From positions 1-17,042 of the forward strand of contig CANQZZ010000023.1 of NCBI GenBank assembly GCA_947628465.1: DNA of 17,042 nucleotides, in the 5' to 3' direction. Under the pieces are notes generated by a model. The model worked only from the letters and a program-made list of their open reading frames with translations, ran no database searches and was not told the origin of the DNA. Below are positions 14,153 to 17,042 of this stretch, one piece after another (the first letter of the stretch is position 1; every line of letters begins with the position of its first letter). Origin of the DNA: an uncultured Clostridia bacterium. Lineage in GTDB: Bacteria > Bacillota_A > Clostridia > TANB77 > CAG-508. The position numbers and the translations under genes are program-made.

Positions 14153-14352
14153 AGAAAACAATTAAAGAGTGGGAATTAGATAAAGGAATTAAAATAAAGA
14201 ATCCGATTGGATTTATAAAAGAAAATAATGGTAATAAAAATAAAATTTATTCAAATACATATACAGATAGACGTTTTAAAAGATGTGCTAAAAATAGTAT
14301 TATAACTATTAGAACTGAAAAAGGGTTAGAATTTATTAATAATAAAATTTAA
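14149..14352 (+). CDS. Small basic phage protein (67 residues)
   Basis: Overlaps the previous gene by 4 bases (ATGA), with AAAGGAGG upstream, so translation is probably coupled. The protein MKKTIKEWELDKGIKIKNP... is basic, with FKRCAKNSIITIRTEKGLEF near the end. No family recognised. Small basic proteins of this kind may bind nucleic acid, but nothing here proves it. Confidence 0.6.
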   Translation: MKKTIKEWELDKGIKIKNPIGFIKENNGNKNKIYSNTYTDRRFKRCAKNSIITIRTEKGLEFINNKI

Positions 14353-14372
14353 AAGTAATGGAGGGAATAAAG

Positions 14373-14612
14373 ATGAGCGAAGAAATAGAAAAGTTAATAA
14401 AAATACAAGGAATATTAAATAGAGACAAATTCCATTTATGCATTCGTACTGATTTAGAAAAAAACGCAGAATGGTATTTATATCAAATCTTAGTTAATGT
14501 GGATCATTATTTAAGTTCAGAAAATAGTTCAATAATGGACAGTAATAAAGACAGCATTGATGACTTAATAAATTATTTAGAAAAGCATAATGGATTTAAA
14601 TGTAGATTTTAA
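14373..14612 (+). CDS. Small acidic phage protein (79 residues)
   Basis: An ATG at 14358 lies just before the GGAGGG that serves ATG 14373, so 14373 is the start. The protein MSEEIEKLIKIQGIL... is acidic and helical with AEWYLYQILVNVDHYLSSENSS in the middle. No motif or membrane helix. Function unknown. Confidence 0.6.
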   Translation: MSEEIEKLIKIQGILNRDKFHLCIRTDLEKNAEWYLYQILVNVDHYLSSENSSIMDSNKDSIDDLINYLEKHNGFKCRF

Positions 14613-14624
14613 GGAGGAAAACAA

Positions 14625-14924
14625 ATGAAAATAAAAAGTTTAGAAGAAGTAAGATATGTAGCAATGAGAGATAAAACTTTAAAAGAAATAAAAAGAGATT
14701 TTAAAATACAGACAATAATAATAGTTATTCTAGCAATATTAGCAATAATAGTATGTTTTAAAAGTATGGCATTAGCAATAGATTATGAAGCATTAAAGAA
14801 AGAGAAACAAGAATTAGAGGAAGTTACAGAAATGCAAAGCAGTATGATAAGTGATCTAGAAGAAAACTGTAAAGATTTATACATAGAAATAGAGAATTTG
14901 AAATTTGGAGGTAATGTCGAGTGA
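14625..14924 (+). CDS. Single-pass membrane protein with C-terminal coiled coil
   Basis: 99 residues; GGAGG upstream of ATG 14625. A basic N-terminal segment (about 1-27) precedes one membrane helix (28-50, TIIIVILAILAIIVCF), then a strongly charged heptad-like coiled coil (about 53-92). The layout recalls phage membrane spanin-like or scaffold proteins, but it lies among early genes, so I make no functional call. Its stop overlaps the GTG start of the methyltransferase by 4 bases. Confidence 0.7.
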   Translation: MKIKSLEEVRYVAMRDKTLKEIKRDFKIQTIIIVILAILAIIVCFKSMALAIDYEALKKEKQELEEVTEMQSSMISDLEENCKDLYIEIENLKFGGNVE

Positions 14925-15520
14925 AGGATTGGACTAATAGAAATAGTACATTTGTACAATTAGGTGCAAGTAATCATAGTAAGAAAGAACGAGAACAAAA
15001 TGATTTTTATGCAACTGATCCAAAAGCACTTGAAATATTTTTAGATAAATTAGAAGTAGATGGAATTAAATTACATAATGATATTTGGGAATGTGCTTGT
15101 GGAGCAGGACATTTAAGCAAAGTGTTGCAAGAGGGGGGGTACAGGGTTTATATCTCAGACATAATAGATAGAGGATATGGTAAAGTACAAGATTTTTTAA
15201 TTGCAAAATATAAAAATTTATATATGGATATATTGACTAACCCACCATATAAATATGCTAACGAATTTGTACAAAAAGCATTAGATATACAAGCAGATGG
15301 GTATTACACAGTAATGTTTTTAAAAATACAGTTTTTAGAAGGACAAGCAAGAAAAAAATTGTTTGAAAAATATCCACCAAAATATGTGTATGTAAATAGT
15401 GTAAGACAATTATGTGCAATGAATGGAGAATTTGATAAATATAAAGCAACTGCAATATGTTATTGCTGGTTTGTGTGGCAAAAAGGGTTTACAGGAGAGC
15501 CAGTAATTAGGTGGATTTAA
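14921..15520 (+). CDS. Orphan phage adenine-specific DNA methyltransferase
   Basis: 199 residues, starting with GTG overlapping the previous stop (GTGA), with GGAGG upstream. It should transfer methyl from S-adenosylmethionine to adenine N6. The order is an N-terminal DFYATDPKALE (28-38), the SAM-binding motif ECACGAGHLSKVL (57-69), an acidic SDI (79-81) and the catalytic NPPY (107-110), followed by a short C-terminal part without an obvious target-recognition domain. No restriction enzyme gene is adjacent, so it may protect phage DNA from host restriction or mark it for regulation. A G7 run at 15133-15139, within the codons for EGG right after the SAM motif, is unusual in this AT-rich sequence. 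Confidence 0.85.
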   Translation: MKDWTNRNSTFVQLGASNHSKKEREQNDFYATDPKALEIFLDKLEVDGIKLHNDIWECACGAGHLSKVLQEGGYRVYISDIIDRGYGKVQDFLIAKYKNLYMDILTNPPYKYANEFVQKALDIQADGYYTVMFLKIQFLEGQARKKLFEKYPPKYVYVNSVRQLCAMNGEFDKYKATAICYCWFVWQKGFTGEPVIRWI

Positions 15521-15537
15521 TGTAGAGAGGAGGAAAT

Positions 15538-16062
15538 ATGAGAGAAATAGAATTTAGAGCAAAAAAGAAAACTCCGTATGGAGATAAATGGGTAAAAGGA
15601 TATTATGCGTTGTTAGATGGTGAGCATGTAATTATAATGCCACATAGTACAAGTTATGAAGAAGCATTGAAAGAAAATAGAGTTATTCCAACAATATCAG
15701 TAAATCATGAAATAGATATTAATACATTAGGACAATACACAGGACTAAAAGATAAAAACGGAAAGAAGATATATGAGGGAGATGTTGTACAAATAATAAA
15801 AAATGTATGTTCCCAATATAATCCTATAGAAAATTATATTGTAACTTTTGAAAGAGGATCATATAGACTTGTAAAAGATTTTGTTTATATACATTATTTA
15901 GAATATAAAATAAATAATCACAATCGTGTGTATATAGATGAATTATCAAGAAGGGAAACCAGACTTTTTAGGAGAAAATCAGAGGAAAGATTTGAAATAA
16001 TAGGTAATGTATATGATAATCCAGAATTAATAGATAAAAATAAAATATTGTATGGTAAATAG
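15538..16062 (+). CDS. YopX-family phage protein
   Basis: 174 residues with GGAGG upstream. The ends match the YopX pattern: REIEFRAKKK at the start, then INTLGQYTGLKDKNGKKIYEGDVV (61-84, SH3-like barrel segment) and FEIIGNVYDNPELI near the C-terminus. The family is widespread in phages of Gram-positive bacteria and has no established function. Between 100 and 150 there is a charged insertion (HNRVYIDELSRRETRLFRRKSEER) longer than in minimal members. Confidence 0.88.
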   Translation: MREIEFRAKKKTPYGDKWVKGYYALLDGEHVIIMPHSTSYEEALKENRVIPTISVNHEIDINTLGQYTGLKDKNGKKIYEGDVVQIIKNVCSQYNPIENYIVTFERGSYRLVKDFVYIHYLEYKINNHNRVYIDELSRRETRLFRRKSEERFEIIGNVYDNPELIDKNKILYGK

Positions 16063-16082
16063 GAGGATAATAGAGTATAAAT

Positions 16083-16241
16083 ATGGTTTTATTAATATTA
16101 GGAGTTATTGTAATAATAGTTTTATTGTCTATATGGGCAAGTGCATTAGGAGAAGAAGTAGAACATTATTATGATAGTGAATGGATAAAAAAACAGATGA
16201 AATGCGGTTTTAAAAAAGATAAAAACCAAAAGGCAAAGTAA
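16083..16241 (+). CDS. Small membrane-anchored protein (52 residues)
   Basis: A hydrophobic N-terminal helix (1-21, VLLILGVIVIIVLLSIWA) is followed by a charged tail (EEVEHYYDSEWIKKQMKCGFKKDKNQKAK). AGGAGG (16061-16066) is 16 bases before the ATG, farther than usual; an ATA two codons upstream would be better spaced but is a rare start. Function unknown. Confidence 0.55.
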   Translation: MVLLILGVIVIIVLLSIWASALGEEVEHYYDSEWIKKQMKCGFKKDKNQKAK

Positions 16242-16263
16242 ATGATTTTAAGTAGGAGGGAAT

Positions 16264-16497
16264 ATGCAAATTGTAAATGGTAGAAAAATAATAAATACTC
16301 CAGAATTTAATATAGGAGATAGAGTAAGGGTGTTTCTTAATTGGGTAGGCTATCAGAAAGGAACGGTTATAGCAATGAATAATGATAGTATAGTTTATGA
16401 TTGGTTATATGATATACGACTTGATGAAGGACAAGAAACAAGTAGAAAATTTACTTATAATAGATGCAATTTAGATATGTTTAAAATTAAAGATTAA
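16264..16497 (+). CDS. Small phage protein with SH3-like beta pattern (77 residues)
   Basis: TAGGAGGG precedes ATG 16264. MQIVNGRKIINTPEFNIGDRVRVFLNWVGYQKGTVIAMNND... shows alternating strands and an IGDRVRV...GTVI...YDIRL layout typical of small barrels. A single cysteine is present. No family named; it could bind nucleic acid or protein. Confidence 0.65.
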   Translation: MQIVNGRKIINTPEFNIGDRVRVFLNWVGYQKGTVIAMNNDSIVYDWLYDIRLDEGQETSRKFTYNRCNLDMFKIKD

Positions 16498-16509
16498 GTA
16501 GGAGGAACT

Positions 16510-16878
16510 ATGAACAAAGATAAAATGAAATTAGAAGAAGCAATTGATATTTGTAAAAATACAATTTGTGGTTATGTAATATCTGCTTATTGTGAAAAGG
16601 AAGGAAAATACTGTAAAATACTTTGTAAAAATGAAGATTGTTATTTAATACAGGCTATAGAAACAGTATTAAGAAATTTAGATTATTATGAGGGAAAAGT
16701 AGAAAAATACAAATTTATGCTAGAAAACTATGTTATTAGCAGAGAGAAAATAAAAAATAAATTAAAAGAAGTACAATTACCAAATGTAATAGTAGGTGGT
16801 AGGAGAAACGGTAAAACATTAGAATATGGAATTAAATTAGGTAGAATAAAGGCCTATGAGGAATTATTGGAGGATTAG
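16510..16878 (+). CDS. Phage early protein, paralogue of the next gene
   Basis: 122 residues; AGGAGG five bases before ATG 16510. The N-terminal MKLEEAIDICKN, a cysteine-rich insert (C28, C35, C39, C44) and YLIQAIETVLRNLDYYEGKVEKYKFML lead to a C-terminal IKNKLKEVQ...GGRRNGKTLEYGIKLGRIKAYEELLE. The GGRRNGKT stretch resembles a P-loop, but the protein is too small and lacks other ATPase motifs. This modular type is common in clostridial phage early operons. Function unknown. Confidence 0.65.
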   Translation: MNKDKMKLEEAIDICKNTICGYVISAYCEKEGKYCKILCKNEDCYLIQAIETVLRNLDYYEGKVEKYKFMLENYVISREKIKNKLKEVQLPNVIVGGRRNGKTLEYGIKLGRIKAYEELLED

Positions 16879-16881
16879 ATT

Positions 16882-17042
16882 ATGAAATTAGAAGAAGCGA
16901 TAAAGATATGTGATGATTTTATAGATGAAAATAAAAACAGACCAATTATATTACATAAAGCAATTAAAACGGTATTACAAGAATTAGAAGAAGCAACAGA
17001 AGAAAGAGATATGTATTTAAGACAATTAAACAGAGTATTTGA
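16882..17042 (+). CDS. Phage early protein, N-terminal 53 residues (runs off the window)
   Basis: ATG 16882 follows GGAGG and lies 3 bases after the previous stop. MKLEEAIKICDDFIDENK...ILHKAIKTVLQELEEATEERDMYLRQLNRVF parallels the N-terminal part of the preceding gene (LEEAIDIC..., AIETVLRNL...) without the cysteine insert, indicating a tandem duplication. The remainder is outside the window. Confidence 0.65.
   Translation, partial: MKLEEAIKICDDFIDENKNRPIILHKAIKTVLQELEEATEERDMYLRQLNRVF

Larger units (their letters stand above)
7682..17042. mobile_element. Left part of an integrated prophage or phage-like element
   Basis: The interval starts after the truncated host gene and holds, in order, a large serine recombinase, a membrane protein, an S24/HTH repressor, a divergent Cro-like gene with shared operators, HNH and replisome-organizer-like genes, a small tyrosine recombinase, an orphan DNA methyltransferase, a YopX protein and many tiny genes with overlapping starts. 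This is the lysogeny and early region of a temperate phage of Gram-positive bacteria. The right end lies outside the window. No capsid, terminase or conjugation gene is visible, so a satellite or other integrative element remains possible. Confidence 0.85.

Noticed and set aside
16241..16282. Tiny frame MILSRREYANCKW starting at the overlapping ATG
   Set aside because: Only 13 codons, contains the RBS of the next gene, and has none of its own.
16780..16830. P-loop ATPase signature GGRRNGKT
   Set aside because: Lacks the rest of a P-loop fold (no Walker B strand, protein of 122 residues); treated as chance resemblance.

Overview
The window comes from a very AT-rich, low-GC Gram-positive bacterium, most likely a gut-type member of the Clostridia. 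This rests on strong AGGAGG-type ribosome binding sites, TTGACA/TATAAT promoters, MEP-pathway isoprenoid genes, a sortase, and phage genes typical of Clostridia. The standard genetic code fits throughout. No tRNA, rRNA or CRISPR array was seen.

Positions 1 to about 7680 are chromosomal backbone. A partial minus-strand gene (1-266) and purD (453-1754, glycinamide ribonucleotide synthetase) diverge from two well-formed promoters. purD converges on an unrecognised helical-repeat protein (1810-3183, minus), with a 17-bp bidirectional terminator between them. Next come ispG and ispH, the last two enzymes of the MEP pathway, followed closely by a membrane-anchored sortase (5336-6070). The sortase converges on galM (aldose 1-epimerase, minus) across another bidirectional terminator. 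A small gene of higher GC (7360-7539) has its own strong promoter and terminator.

At 7649 a gene with a good RBS begins MAKILVFNNDT and then loses its expected continuation. I read this as a host gene cut by integration, so that the left junction of a mobile element lies at about 7670-7690. From there to the right end (17042) everything looks like a temperate phage or phage-like integrative element, seen from its integration end through the lysogeny module into the early genes. No structural, packaging or lysis genes are in view, so its full nature is open.

The leftward lysogeny module has a large serine recombinase (7703-9266), a two-helix membrane protein (9393-9758) and a LexA/CI-like repressor with an S24 self-cleavage domain (9816-10427). 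Divergent promoters at 10459-10599 carry four palindromic operators of form AAACAA-N-WTGTTT. A fifth lies inside the 3' end of the Cro-like gene (10641-10859). Rightward early genes are three tiny proteins, an HNH protein, a replisome-organizer-like winged-helix protein, a CxxC protein, a small tyrosine recombinase (13256-13805), several small proteins, an orphan adenine-specific DNA methyltransferase, a YopX-family protein and a run of small phage proteins. One minus-strand gene (11283-11564) sits against the flow of this operon.

The most striking oddity is that both recombinases are interrupted by exactly one extra base, the serine one in an A9 tract. Either the element is decaying or locked in place, or the A9 is a slippage site, or these are assembly errors. 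Other points of interest are the five-operator switch, a G7 tract inside the methyltransferase gene, and an inverted-repeat block in the largest non-coding gap of the element (13806-13990).
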